Shown: positions 37,241 through 46,152 of the stretch, piece after piece
Layout of the letters: the number at the start of each line of letters is the position of its first letter
Position numbering within the stretch: position 1 is the stretch's first letter
Assembly (NCBI RefSeq): GCF_014235185.1
Contig: NZ_CP060131.1
Coordinates: 2,115,501-2,179,500 of the forward strand
Length of the DNA: 64,000 bases
Direction: 5' to 3'
From: Pseudonocardia petroleophila
Lineage (GTDB): Bacteria > Actinomycetota > Actinomycetes > Mycobacteriales > Pseudonocardiaceae
Translations under genes and position numbers: made by a program
The notes under the pieces: model-generated
Database searches by the model: none
What the model was told of the DNA's origin: nothing
The model's input: the letters and a program-made list of their open reading frames with translations, nothing else

Positions 37241-38086
37241 ATGAAACCGACCGTGGGCACCACCCCGCCGCGCGTGCTGACGATCGCCGGCACCGACTCC
37301 GGCGGCGGCGCGGGCGTCGCGGCCGACCTGCGGGCGATGGCGGCGTGCGGCGTGCACGGCTGCGTCGCCGTCACGGCGGTCACCGTCCAGAACACGCTCG
37401 GGGTCAGCGGGGTGCACGTGCTGCCGCCGGAGACGGTCGCGGCGCAGATCGAGACGGTGGCCTCCGACATCGGGCTCGACGCCGCGAAGACCGGGATGCT
37501 CGCCGGGCGCCCGACGATCGAGGCGATCGTGGCGGCGTGCGACCGCGCCGGGATCGGGGCGGGCGGGCGCACGCCGTTCGTCGTCGACCCGGTGGCGGCC
37601 TCGATGCACGGCGACCCCCTGCTCGCCGACGACGCCCTCGACGCCTTCCGCGACCTGCTGTTCCCGCGCGCCACGCTGGTCACCCCCAACCTCGACGAGG
37701 TGCGGCTGCTGGTCGGCGTCGAGGTGCACGACCGCGCGGGCCAGTACGACGCGGCGAAGACGCTGCACGCGCTCGGCCCGCGCCACGTGCTCGTCAAGGG
37801 CGGGCACCTGGCCGAGGACGCCGACGTGTGCGTCGACCTCCTCTACGACGGGCACACCTTCACCGAGCTGCCCGGCCCCCGCTTCGCCACGGGCCACACC
37901 CACGGCGGCGGCGACAACATGGCCTCGGCGATCGCCTCCGGGCTCGCCCGCGGGCTCGACGTGCCCGCCGCCGTCGCGCTCGGGAAGCGCTACATCACCG
38001 AGGCGGTCCGGCACGCGTACCCGCTCGGGGCCGGGCACGGTCCGGTGTCGCCGCTGTGGGCGGTGCGACCGTGGTGGACCGGCTGA
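37241..38086 (+). CDS. thiD: ThiD, hydroxymethylpyrimidine(-phosphate) kinase, with altered active-site loop
   Basis: A 281-residue ribokinase-fold enzyme of thiamin synthesis: VLTIAGTDSGGGAGVAADL at the N-terminus, VTAVTVQNTLGV, VVDPVAASMHGDPLL, LVTPNLDEVRLL and VLVKGGHL. The C-terminal anion-hole loop reads TGHTHGGGDNMASA near residues 212-226, whereas ThiD normally has HGTGC with a catalytic Cys. Here Gly-Asp replaces Gly-Cys, resembling the GxGD of other ribokinase-family kinases. The TPP riboswitch directly upstream supports a thiamin role despite this. ATG at 37241. Confidence 0.9.
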   Translation: MKPTVGTTPPRVLTIAGTDSGGGAGVAADLRAMAACGVHGCVAVTAVTVQNTLGVSGVHVLPPETVAAQIETVASDIGLDAAKTGMLAGRPTIEAIVAACDRAGIGAGGRTPFVVDPVAASMHGDPLLADDALDAFRDLLFPRATLVTPNLDEVRLLVGVEVHDRAGQYDAAKTLHALGPRHVLVKGGHLAEDADVCVDLLYDGHTFTELPGPRFATGHTHGGGDNMASAIASGLARGLDVPAAVALGKRYITEAVRHAYPLGAGHGPVSPLWAVRPWWTG

Positions 38087-38212
38087 CGGGCGACGCGCAC
38101 CTGCGGAACGGGCGACGACTCCGCTCCGCATCCGCGGGCCGATCCGCCCGGAATGTTGTGCGCGACAGGTCGGCCCCGGCAGGGCCGACCGCGTCCGGCT
38201 AATGTCCCGAGA

Positions 38213-40477
38213 ATGAGCATCATGGGCACGCGCGTGGTCCGCAGAGAGGACCCCCTCTTCCTCTCGCGGGGTGCCACCTACACCGACGACCTGACCGACG
38301 ACCGGCTCACCGGTGCGCTGCACCTGACGCTGGTCCGGTCCCCGCTCGCGCACGCGCGCATCACCTCCGTCGACGTCGAGGAGGCCCGTCGGGCCCCCGG
38401 CGTCGTCGCGGTGATCACCGGCGCGGAGATCGACCTCGAGCCCGCGCTGCTGTTCGGCGGCGCGAACAAGGGCATGGTCCGGTCCTGGCTGCCGACCGAC
38501 AAGGTCCGCTTCGTCGGGGAGCCGGTCGTGGCCGTCCTCACCGAGGAGGCCTACCAGGGCCAGGACGCCGCCGACCTCGTGGAGATCGACTACGACCCGC
38601 TCCCCGCGGTCGTCGACCTCAAGGCCGCCGCCTCGGACGAGGTGCTGCTGTTCGAGGAGGTCGGCACCAACACCTCCAACGGCTTCGGGCTGAAGGACGA
38701 GTTCGACGAGCACCTGTTCGACGACTGCGAGGTCGTCGTCACGAAGGAGATCGTCAACCAGCGCCTCGCCGCGGCGTCGCTGGAGACCCGTGCCGCGAGC
38801 GCCGCGTGGGGCGAGGACGGGCGGCTCACGCTCTGGTGCTCCACCCAGGCCGCCCAGGGCGCCCGCGACGAGGTGGCCGGCTGGCTCGGCGTCGACTCCT
38901 CGCAGGTGCACGTGATCACCCCCGACGTGGGCGGCGGGTTCGGCGCGAAGATCGGCGCCGACCCCGAGTTCGCGCTCGTCGCGTGGCTCGCCAAGCACAC
39001 CGGCCGTCCCGTGCGCTGGAACGAGACGCGCTCGGAGAACATGACCGGGATGGTCCAGGGCCGCGCGCAGCTGCAGACGGTCACCATCGGCGGCAACCGC
39101 GACGGCAAGGTCCTCGCCTACCGCCTCGACGTGCTGGCCGACGCGGGTGCCTACCCGCGCCTGGGCGCCGTCCTGCCGATGTTCACGCGGATGATGGCGC
39201 CGGGCGTCTACGACATCCCGAAGGTCGAGTCGCGGGCGCGGGTGCTGGTCACCACCACCACCTCGACCGCGGCCTACCGCGGCGCCGGGCGCCCCGAGGC
39301 CACCGCGGCCATCGAGCGCTCGATGGACATGTTCGCCGCCGAGATCGGCATGGACCCGGCCGAGGTCCGCCGCCGCAACCTGCTGCAGCCCGAGCAGTTC
39401 CCGCTCACCACCAAGGGCGGCGCGCCCTACGACAGCGGCGAGTACGAGAAGGCGCTCGACAAGGTCCTCGAGGGCGCGGGCTACAGCGAGCTGCGCGCCG
39501 AGCAGAAGCGTCGCCGCGAGGCGGGCGAGGTCGTGCAGCTGGGCATCGGCGTCTCGGTGTTCGTCGAGATCACCGGCGGCGGGGCGTTCAGCGAGGACGC
39601 CTCCGTCGAGGTCCACCCCGACGGCACCGTCACCGTGCTCACCGGCACCTCGCCGCACGGGCAGGGCCACGCCACGGCGTGGGCGATGCTCGCCAGCGAG
39701 CACCTCGGCATCGGCATCGACAAGATCACCGTGCTGCACGGCGACACCGACCTCATCCCCCGCGGCAGCGGCACGATGGGCTCGCGCAGCCTGCAGACCG
39801 GCGGCGTCGCCGTCTACCAGGCGGCAGGCGAGCTCGTCGAGCTGGCCAAGCAGCGCGCGGCCGACCTGCTGGAGGCGAACGTCGACGACCTCGAGGTCGT
39901 CGACGGCTCGGTCAACGTCCGTGGCACCGACAAGGGCGTGACGCTCGCGGCGCTGGCGGAGAAGGAGAAGCTGCAGGTCGACTCGAACTTCGACAGCGGC
40001 GCGCCCACCTTCCCGTTCGGCGCGCACGTCGCCGTCGTCGAGGTCGACGTGGAGTCCGGCAAGGCGGTGGTCGACAGGATCATCACCGTCGACGACGCCG
40101 GCCCCGTGCTCAACCCCCTGCTGTGCGAGGGGCAGCGCCACGGCGGCATCGCGCAGGGCATCTCGCAGGCCCTGCTCGAGGAGGTCGTCTACGACGCCGA
40201 CGGCAACCCGCTGACGGCCACGTTCGCCGACTACGCGTTCCCGTCCGCGGCCGAGCTGCCCAGCTTCACGCTGCTCGACATGGCCACGCCGACGCACATC
40301 AACCCGCTGGGCGCCAAGGGCATCGGCGAGGCGGGCACCATCGGTGCCACGCCCGCCGTGCAGAGCGCGGTGGTCGACGCCGTCTCCCACCTCGGCGTCC
40401 GCCACATCGACATGCCGACCAGCCCCCTGCGGGTCTGGGAGGCCATCAACGCCGCTGCCCAGGAGGGCGCCAAGTGA
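38213..40477 (+). CDS. Molybdenum hydroxylase large subunit (XDH/CoxL form II-like)
   Basis: A 754-residue xanthine-oxidase-family large subunit: N-terminal aldehyde-oxidase a/b hammerhead ([20 protein letters not shown], then [17 protein letters not shown]) and the molybdopterin-binding domain with [56 protein letters not shown] and the active-site Glu in [15 protein letters not shown]. The AYRGAGR loop is that of form II and other hydroxylases, not the AYxCSFR of true CO dehydrogenase. Substrate therefore unknown (aldehyde, purine or aromatic N-heterocycle). First of three overlapping genes in the order L-S-M. Confidence 0.92.
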   Translation: MSIMGTRVVRREDPLFLSRGATYTDDLTDDRLTGALHLTLVRSPLAHARITSVDVEEARRAPGVVAVITGAEIDLEPALLFGGANKGMVRSWLPTDKVRFVGEPVVAVLTEEAYQGQDAADLVEIDYDPLPAVVDLKAAASDEVLLFEEVGTNTSNGFGLKDEFDEHLFDDCEVVVTKEIVNQRLAAASLETRAASAAWGEDGRLTLWCSTQAAQGARDEVAGWLGVDSSQVHVITPDVGGGFGAKIGADPEFALVAWLAKHTGRPVRWNETRSENMTGMVQGRAQLQTVTIGGNRDGKVLAYRLDVLADAGAYPRLGAVLPMFTRMMAPGVYDIPKVESRARVLVTTTTSTAAYRGAGRPEATAAIERSMDMFAAEIGMDPAEVRRRNLLQPEQFPLTTKGGAPYDSGEYEKALDKVLEGAGYSELRAEQKRRREAGEVVQLGIGVSVFVEITGGGAFSEDASVEVHPDGTVTVLTGTSPHGQGHATAWAMLASEHLGIGIDKITVLHGDTDLIPRGSGTMGSRSLQTGGVAVYQAAGELVELAKQRAADLLEANVDDLEVVDGSVNVRGTDKGVTLAALAEKEKLQVDSNFDSGAPTFPFGAHVAVVEVDVESGKAVVDRIITVDDAGPVLNPLLCEGQRHGGIAQGISQALLEEVVYDADGNPLTATFADYAFPSAAELPSFTLLDMATPTHINPLGAKGIGEAGTIGATPAVQSAVVDAVSHLGVRHIDMPTSPLRVWEAINAAAQEGAK

Positions 40478-41025
40478 AGGTCCAGATGACGGTGAACGGC
40501 GCGGAGACCAGCGCCGAGGTCGAGCCGCGGTTGCTGCTCGCCCACTACCTGCGCGACACCCTCGGGCTCAAGGCCACCAACGTCGGCTGCGACACGACCT
40601 CCTGCGGTGCGTGCACCGTGCTGGTCGACGGGGAGTCGGTGAAGTCCTGCACCATGCTCGCCGTGCAGGCCGACGAGGCGACCGTGCAGACGATGGAGGG
40701 GCTCTCGCCCACCTCCGACGACCTGCACCCGGTCGCCGCCGCGTTCCGCGAGGAGCACGGCCTGCAGTGCGGGTTCTGCACCCCCGGCATGGTGATGGCC
40801 ACGGTGAGCCTGCTCGCCGAGACGCCGAAGCCCACCGAGCGCGAGGTCCGCGAGGGCCTGGAGGGCAACCTCTGCCGGTGCACCGGCTACCACAACATCG
40901 TCCGGGCGGTGCTGGCCGCGAGCGGCCAGGACCCCGACGCCGTCACCGGCGGGGGGCACGCCCAGCAGGCGCCCTCCGGCGGCCTCGAGGCGGAACCGGG
41001 CTTCTCCACCGGGAGCGGCGCATGA
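40474..41025 (+). CDS. Molybdenum hydroxylase 2Fe-2S subunit
   Basis: A 183-residue iron-sulfur subunit. The plant-type [2Fe-2S] motif is [16 protein letters not shown] with a fourth Cys in SVKSC; the second cluster uses [12 protein letters not shown] and [11 protein letters not shown] 25-residue Gly/Pro/Ala-rich tail follows. It carries electrons from the molybdenum centre to the FAD subunit. GTG overlaps the large-subunit stop; the stop overlaps the FAD-subunit start. Confidence 0.95.
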   Translation: MKVQMTVNGAETSAEVEPRLLLAHYLRDTLGLKATNVGCDTTSCGACTVLVDGESVKSCTMLAVQADEATVQTMEGLSPTSDDLHPVAAAFREEHGLQCGFCTPGMVMATVSLLAETPKPTEREVREGLEGNLCRCTGYHNIVRAVLAASGQDPDAVTGGGHAQQAPSGGLEAEPGFSTGSGA

Positions 41026-41840
41026 TCCCCGTCGGTTTCGCCTACGAGCGTCCGGACACCCTCGACGGCGCGCTCGCGCTGCTCGCCGAGCACGGCGACG
41101 AGGCCACGGTCCTGGCGGGCGGGCACTCGATCCTGCCCGTCATGAAGCTGCGGCTGGCCACCCCCGAGCTGGTCATCGACATCGGCAGGCTCACGGAGCT
41201 GGACTACGTGCGCGTCGACGGCGACGAGGTCGCGATCGGGGCGGGCACCAAGCACCGCACCGTCGAGGCCTCGGAGGTCGTAGGTGCGGAGGTGCCGCTG
41301 CTCGCGGCCGTCGCGCGCACCGTCGGCGACCCGCAGATCCGCCACCGCGGCACGCTCGGCGGCTCGCTGGCGCACGCCGACCCGGCGTCGGACCTGCCGG
41401 CCGCCGTCCTCGCGCTCGGCGGCACGGTCGTGCTGCGCGGGCCGCGGGGCGAGCGCTCGGTGCCGATCACGGAGTTCTACACCGGGATGTTCTCCTCGGT
41501 GAAGGAGCCGGACGAGCTGATCACCGAGGTCCGGGTGCCGCGCACCGGGGCCGCGGGCTGGGCGTACGAGAAGTTCACGCGCCGGGCCAACGACTGGGCG
41601 ATCGTCGCGGTCGCCGCCGTCGACGGGCGGGTGGGGCTGGTCAACATGGGCCCGACGCCGTTGCGGGCCACGGCCACCGAGGCCGCGCTGGCCGACGGGG
41701 CGTCGATCGCCGACGCCGCGGCGCTGGCCGCCGAGGGCACCGAGCCCACGGCGGACCTGACGGCCACGGCCGACTACCGGCGTCACCTGGCCCGGGTCCT
41801 GACCAAGCGGGCCCTGACGACGGCCGCCGCCGGCGCCTGA
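41022..41840 (+). CDS. Molybdenum hydroxylase FAD-binding subunit
   Basis: A 272-residue FAD subunit of the CO dehydrogenase/xanthine dehydrogenase medium-chain type: FAD pyrophosphate motif [20 protein letters not shown] (ends included), [25 protein letters not shown] in pieces as the second FAD loop, and a CO_deh_flav_C domain. It completes the LSM enzyme of this operon and is followed by a clear hairpin. Confidence 0.95.
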   Translation: MIPVGFAYERPDTLDGALALLAEHGDEATVLAGGHSILPVMKLRLATPELVIDIGRLTELDYVRVDGDEVAIGAGTKHRTVEASEVVGAEVPLLAAVARTVGDPQIRHRGTLGGSLAHADPASDLPAAVLALGGTVVLRGPRGERSVPITEFYTGMFSSVKEPDELITEVRVPRTGAAGWAYEKFTRRANDWAIVAVAAVDGRVGLVNMGPTPLRATATEAALADGASIADAAALAAEGTEPTADLTATADYRRHLARVLTKRALTTAAAGA

Positions 41841-41848
41841 TCCCGGCC

Positions 41849-41889
41849 CCGCGGGTCCCCTCCGCCACCGGGCGGTCGGGGACCCGCGG
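41849..41889 (+). terminator. Hairpin after the molybdenum hydroxylase operon
   Basis: CCGCGGGTCCCC (41849-41860) pairs perfectly with GGGGACCCGCGG (41878-41889); the loop can itself form CCGCC/GGCGG pairs. It starts 9 bases after the stop. Confidence 0.85.
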
Positions 41890-41919
41890 GAGCGGCGACA
41901 CGATCCGTGTCGGTCGCGC

Positions 41920-42960
41920 ATGAAACGTCGCGAACGGGGGAACGTGGTCGGTGTGAGCACCGACGGCGAGGGCGAGCCAGAGGGCCGGCTCGTCGCCGGC
42001 CGTTACCGGCTCGGTCCGGTGATCGGGATCGGGTCCTCGGCGGTGGTGCGCCGCGGTCGCGACGTCCGCAACGGCGTCCGGGTCGCGGTGAAGCTGTTCC
42101 ACCCCGGCGGCTCGGTGCACGACCGCCGCCAGCAGCGCCGGGAGATGGACGCGCTGTCACGGCTGGACCAGCATCCCGGGCTCGTCGGCCTGCGCGACGG
42201 GGGGACCGAGTCGGGGCGCCCGTTCGTCGTCACCGACCTGGTGGAGGGCCCCACGCTCGCCGAGCAGATCGGGGTCGCGCCGCTGCCGCCCGCGCAGGTC
42301 CGCCGCCTCGGCGCGGAGCTCGCCGACGCCCTCGCGCACGTCCACGACGGCGGCATCGTGCACCGCGACGTGAAGCCCGCGAACGTGCTGCTCGGCGACG
42401 GCACGCACGCGCACCTCGCCGACTTCGGCATCGCGAAGGCCCTCGACGGCGCCGCCGTCACCGAGGCCGGGATGATCGTCGGGACCGCCGCGTTCCTCGC
42501 CCCCGAGCAGGCCCGCGGGGAGGCCGTCGGCCCGCCCGCCGACGTCTACGCGCTCGGCCTCGTGCTGCTGGAGGCGCTCACCGGCCGCCGCGAGTACCCG
42601 GGCCGCGCCGCGGAGTCGGCGACGGCCCGCCTGCACCGCCGCCCGCACGTCCCCGACGGGCTCCCCGCCGACCTCGGCGCCGTGCTGGTCGCGATGACCG
42701 AGGACGACCCCGCGGCCCGGCCCACGGCCGCCGCGGTGGCGGCGGCGCTCGCCGCGACCCCGCTGCACGCCGCACCCTCCGCGGCGGGTGGGGGACGGCA
42801 CCGCCGCAGCCACCCCCGCCGCCGACGCGCGGTGGTGCCGCTGGCGGCCACCGCCCTCGTCCTGGCCGCGGCGGGCGGCACCGCCCTCCTGCTCGGGCCC
42901 GAGGATCCGGCCCCCGTCGTCGCCAGTCCCGCGGTGGTCCCGGCGGCCGGGGAGCGCTGA
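41920..42960 (+). CDS. Ser/Thr protein kinase, PknB-type fold, single-pass membrane protein
   Basis: A 346-residue kinase with a Gly-rich loop GPVIGIGSSAVVRRGRD, Lys in VAVKLFHPG, catalytic loop VHRDVKPANVLL, DFG motif LADFGIAK and the APE motif FLAPEQARGE. After about residue 280 come a basic juxtamembrane stretch, one membrane helix (VVPLAATALVLAAAGGTALLL) and only about 20 residues outside, so there is no sensor domain. The glycine loop has Ser-Ser where Phe/Tyr-Gly is common. ATG at 41920 or one of two GTG codons about 25-35 bases later may be the start. Confidence 0.9.
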   Translation: MKRRERGNVVGVSTDGEGEPEGRLVAGRYRLGPVIGIGSSAVVRRGRDVRNGVRVAVKLFHPGGSVHDRRQQRREMDALSRLDQHPGLVGLRDGGTESGRPFVVTDLVEGPTLAEQIGVAPLPPAQVRRLGAELADALAHVHDGGIVHRDVKPANVLLGDGTHAHLADFGIAKALDGAAVTEAGMIVGTAAFLAPEQARGEAVGPPADVYALGLVLLEALTGRREYPGRAAESATARLHRRPHVPDGLPADLGAVLVAMTEDDPAARPTAAAVAAALAATPLHAAPSAAGGGRHRRSHPRRRRAVVPLAATALVLAAAGGTALLLGPEDPAPVVASPAVVPAAGER

Positions 42961-42975
42961 CCCCCGGACCGCAGC

Positions 42976-43029
42976 GGATCAGGTCGGGCCGAGGGATCAG
43001 GACGGCCCGGCGGATCAGGACAGCCCGGC
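42976..43029. repeat. Three 18-bp tandem repeats at a convergent gene junction
   Basis: GGATCAGGACGGCCCGGC-like units start at 42976, 42994 and 43012. The last unit contains the stop codon and last codons of the response regulator on the minus strand. No hairpin terminator was seen here. Confidence 0.75.
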
Positions 43030-43650
43030 CTCCTGCGCCGCGATCGCCGCCTGCACCCGCGAGCGCACGCCGAGCTTCGCGAGCACCCGGGACACGTGGG
43101 TCTTCGTGGTCGCCTCGGTGATCACCAGCGCGTCGGCGATCTCGGCGTTGGACAGGCCGCGACCCAGGCAGCCGAGCACGTCGGTCTCGCGCGGGGTGAG
43201 GTCGGCGAGCCCGGCGGGCGGCTCGGAGCGGCGCACCGGGGCGGCCAGCCGGGCCAGCACCCGGCGGGTGACCTCCGGGGCGAGGACCCCGTCGCCGCGG
43301 GCCACCGCGCGCACGGCGTCGAGCAGCTGCGGGGCCGACACCGACTTCAGCAGGAACCCGGCGGCGCCCGCGGCGAGCGCACCGTCGACGTAGTCGTCGA
43401 GGTCGAACGTCGTCAGGACGAGCACCGGGCAGGTGTCGGCGAGCCGCCGCGTCGCCTCGATCCCGTCGATGCCGGGCATCCGGATGTCCATGAGCACGAG
43501 GTCGGGGCGCAGCTCGGCGGCCGCGCGGACCGCCGCGAGCCCGTCACCCACCTCCGCGACGACCTCCACGTCCGGCGCCGAGTCGAGGATCATCACCAGG
43601 CCGGTGCGGATCGCGGCCTGGTCGTCGGCGACCACCACGCGGACGGTCAT
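43015..43650 (-). CDS. NarL/FixJ-family response regulator
   Basis: A 211-residue regulator: receiver domain TVRVVVADDQAAIRTGLVMIL, Asp in [16 protein letters not shown], Lys in GFLLKSVSAP, LuxR-type helix-turn-helix LTPRETDVLGCLGRGLSNAEIADALVITEATTKTHV (in pieces). ATG at 43650 overlaps the kinase stop (ATGA). The C-terminus lies in an 18-bp repeat unit. Possible targets are the 44-residue protein and DUF418 genes that read away from the kinase. Confidence 0.93.
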   Translation of the reverse strand: MTVRVVVADDQAAIRTGLVMILDSAPDVEVVAEVGDGLAAVRAAAELRPDLVLMDIRMPGIDGIEATRRLADTCPVLVLTTFDLDDYVDGALAAGAAGFLLKSVSAPQLLDAVRAVARGDGVLAPEVTRRVLARLAAPVRRSEPPAGLADLTPRETDVLGCLGRGLSNAEIADALVITEATTKTHVSRVLAKLGVRSRVQAAIAAQEAGLS

Positions 43651-44813
43651 CGCGGCGGCCCGGCGGGCAGCGCGGCGCGCACCGTCCACGCCCGGTCGCC
43701 CCGCCCGGCGACGATCCGGCCCCCGACCGCGGCGGCGCGCTCGGCGAGCCCGAGCAGGCCGGTGCCGGTGCCCCCGCCGTCGGCCGCGTCGTCGACCAGG
43801 TCGTTGGCCACCTCCACGCGCAGCTCGTCGGCGCTGCGGCGCAGCACGACCCGCACCGCGCTGCCGGGGGCGTGCTTGGCGGCGTTGGTCAGCGACTCCT
43901 GCACGATCCGGTAGGCGGCCAGGTCGACCGCGGCCGGCAGGTCGCCCGGCGGGCGGCGGTCGTCGAGCTCCACCCGCAGCCCCGACGCCCGGCCGGCGTC
44001 GAGCAGCGCCTCGATCCGGTCGAGCCCGGCGGGCGCGGTGCGCGCCTCGTCGTCGGGGTCGGCGCGCAGCAGCCCGATCATGGTGCGCATCTCCGCCAGC
44101 GACGCGACGCTACCCCGGCGCACCTGGGTGAGCACCCGCCGCAGCACCTCGGGGTCGGCGTCCGGCAGAGTCAGCGCCGCCTCCGACTGGATGGCGATGG
44201 CCGAGAGCTGCCCGGCGATGACGTCGTGCAGGTCGCGGGCCATCCGGTTGCGCTCGGCCGTGACGGCCGCGGCGCGGTCCAGCTCGGCCATCCGCCGCTC
44301 CTGCTCGGCGCGGTCGCGCTCGGCGTCGGCGCGGTCCCGGTGCCGGCGCACCTCCTGGCCCCACCACACGGGGATCGCGAGGAGCAGCCCCAGGCCCATC
44401 ACGGTGCCGACGGCCGCGGCGGCGCCCTCGACCAGCAGGCTGTGCAGCGCCAGGAGCGCCGCCACCGCGCCCGCGGCGGCGCACACCCACCGGCCCGCCC
44501 GCCGCGACGAGTGCAGGACCGCGCTGTAGAGCGCCTCGCCGAAGGCCAGCAGCATCCCGGTGTGCGTCACGCCCACGACGAACGGGCTCGCGACGAGCGC
44601 GGCCGTCGTGACCAGCAGCCCGGCCACCGGTCGGCGGCGACGCAGCACGACCCCGGAGCAGGCCGGCGCGAGCAGCCCGACGGCCGCCCCCGTCGACCCC
44701 GCCGGTCCGCCCCACTGCACCGCCGCGTCGGGGACGACGGCCAGCAGGAGCACGCCGAGCGCGAGGAGCAGCACCGCCCGCAGCACGTCCTCGCGGATCT
44801 CCCGGGCGGTCAC
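43647..44813 (-). CDS. NarL-system membrane sensor histidine kinase
   Basis: A 388-residue kinase with about six N-terminal membrane helices and little external sequence. A coiled linker rich in Arg/Glu (RHRDRADAERDRAEQERRM) leads to HisKA_3 with the phospho-acceptor in ARDLHDVIAGQLSAIAI and a HATPase_c domain with VQESLTNAAKHAPGS and GTGLLGLAERAA. GTG at 44813 gives VTAREIREDVLRAV; an ATG 9 bases upstream is equally possible. Confidence 0.9.
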   Translation of the reverse strand: MTAREIREDVLRAVLLLALGVLLLAVVPDAAVQWGGPAGSTGAAVGLLAPACSGVVLRRRRPVAGLLVTTAALVASPFVVGVTHTGMLLAFGEALYSAVLHSSRRAGRWVCAAAGAVAALLALHSLLVEGAAAAVGTVMGLGLLLAIPVWWGQEVRRHRDRADAERDRAEQERRMAELDRAAAVTAERNRMARDLHDVIAGQLSAIAIQSEAALTLPDADPEVLRRVLTQVRRGSVASLAEMRTMIGLLRADPDDEARTAPAGLDRIEALLDAGRASGLRVELDDRRPPGDLPAAVDLAAYRIVQESLTNAAKHAPGSAVRVVLRRSADELRVEVANDLVDDAADGGGTGTGLLGLAERAAAVGGRIVAGRGDRAWTVRAALPAGPPR

Positions 44814-44922
44814 GCACCCCATCCCACCACGGGTGCGCCCGGTGCGCGTCGATCGAAGGAGGTACACCGGATGGTCCTCGCGCCCGACGGCGCCGGCGGC
44901 CCCGCACGGCACGCTCGTCGCC

Positions 44923-45057
44923 ATGGTCGAGTTCGTGTCGCAGCCGCTGGTGATCCTCGTCGCCGCGTGCGAGGTGCTGCCGGTCGTGGTGATCCGGCTT
45001 GTCGTCGGTCCGGTGTGGACGACGCCGGCCCCGCCGCGGGAGCCCGCCCGTGCCTGA
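44923..45057 (+). CDS. 44-residue membrane protein
   Basis: A short frame, MVEFVSQPLVILVAACEVLP continuing VVVIRLVVGPVW, with one or two hydrophobic stretches and a Pro-rich tail. It overlaps the start of the DUF418 gene by 8 bases, suggesting translational coupling. No ribosome-binding site of note and no family recognised. Confidence 0.45.
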   Translation: MVEFVSQPLVILVAACEVLPVVVIRLVVGPVWTTPAPPREPARA

Positions 45058-46152
45058 CCGCGTGGAGGCCCTCGACGTCCTGCGCGGCGTCGCGATCCTC
45101 GGCACGCTCGCGTCGAACGTCTGGCTGTTCACCGCCCCCGGCGGCCCGGCCGCGCTGCTCCACGGCGGCATCGACACGACCGGTGCCGTGCAGACCGCCC
45201 TGGTCACGCTGTCGAACGGCAAGTTCCTCGCCCTGCTGACGCTGCTGTTCGGGATCGGCCTGGAGATCCAGTACCGGTCCGCCGTGCGCCGGGGCGTGCC
45301 GTGGCCGGGGCGGTACCCGGTGCGGGCCGCGATCCTGTTCGTCGAGGGCTGCTGCACTACCTGCTGGTCTTCGAGTTCGACGTGCTCATGGGCTACGCGA
45401 TCACCTCGCTGCTCGTCGCCCACCTGGTCGGGCGCAGCGACCGGGTCGTGCGCGCCTGGATCGGCGGCGTCGGCTCGGCGTTCGCGGTGGCGGTGCTCGG
45501 GGTGACGGCGCTGCTGGTCACCGCCCCGCCGACGGCCGCGGGGCCGGGTCCGGTGGGGAGCACCGCGAGCTGGACCGCCCAGGTCGCGGAGCGGGTGACC
45601 GGGTTCGCCCTCTACCGCGCCGAGCTGCTGCTGATCGTCCCGTCGGCGACGGTGCTGTTCCTGGTCGGGTCCCGGCTGCCGCGCGCAGGGGTGTTCGACG
45701 CCGGGGGCGCCCGGCTGCGTCGGCGGCTCGCCGCGTACGGGCTCGGGCTGGGCGTCCCGCTGAACGCGGCGACCGCGCTCGCCGGACCGGACTGGGTACT
45801 CGTCGACCGCTACCTCGTGCCGCCGCTGGTGGCGCTCGGGCTGCTCGGCGCGGTCACCGAGCTGGTCGCGCGCACCCGCGGCGGGGCGGTACGGCGGCGG
45901 CTCGCGGCCGTCGGGCGGACGGCGCTGTCGTGCTACGTCCTGCAGAACGTGCTCGCCGCCGCGCTGTGCTCCGACTGGGGCCTCGGTCTCGCGGGCCGCC
46001 TCGCCGACGCCCGGCCGTGGTGGGTGGTCGGGCTGTGGGCCGCGATCTCGCTGGTGCTGCTGCTGGCCGCGCCCGCGTGGCTGCGGCGGTTCCCGCGCGG
46101 ACCGCTGGAGCTACTGGCGCACCGCCTGCACCGCGGGGCGGTGCGGGTCTGA
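45050..46152 (+). pseudogene. DUF418-family membrane protein, single-base frameshift
   Basis: The N-terminal part in one frame (VPDRVEALDVLRGVAILGTL, then LTLLFGIGLEIQY) and the C-terminal part in another (GLLHYLLVFEFDVLMGYAIT through SCYVLQNVLAAALCSDWGLG) together make a complete DUF418 protein of about 367 residues with many helices. The frames join at GTCGAGGGCTGCTGCAC: one extra G at the GGG of 45346-45348 would restore VEGLLHYLLVFEFD. Either a natural pseudogene or a sequencing error in a G run. DUF418 proteins are putative membrane transporters or acyltransferase-like proteins of unknown function. Confidence 0.85.

Noticed and set aside
40474..41025. True CO dehydrogenase operon at 38213-41840
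   Set aside because: The large subunit has AYRGAGR instead of the AYxCSFR loop of CO-oxidising enzymes.
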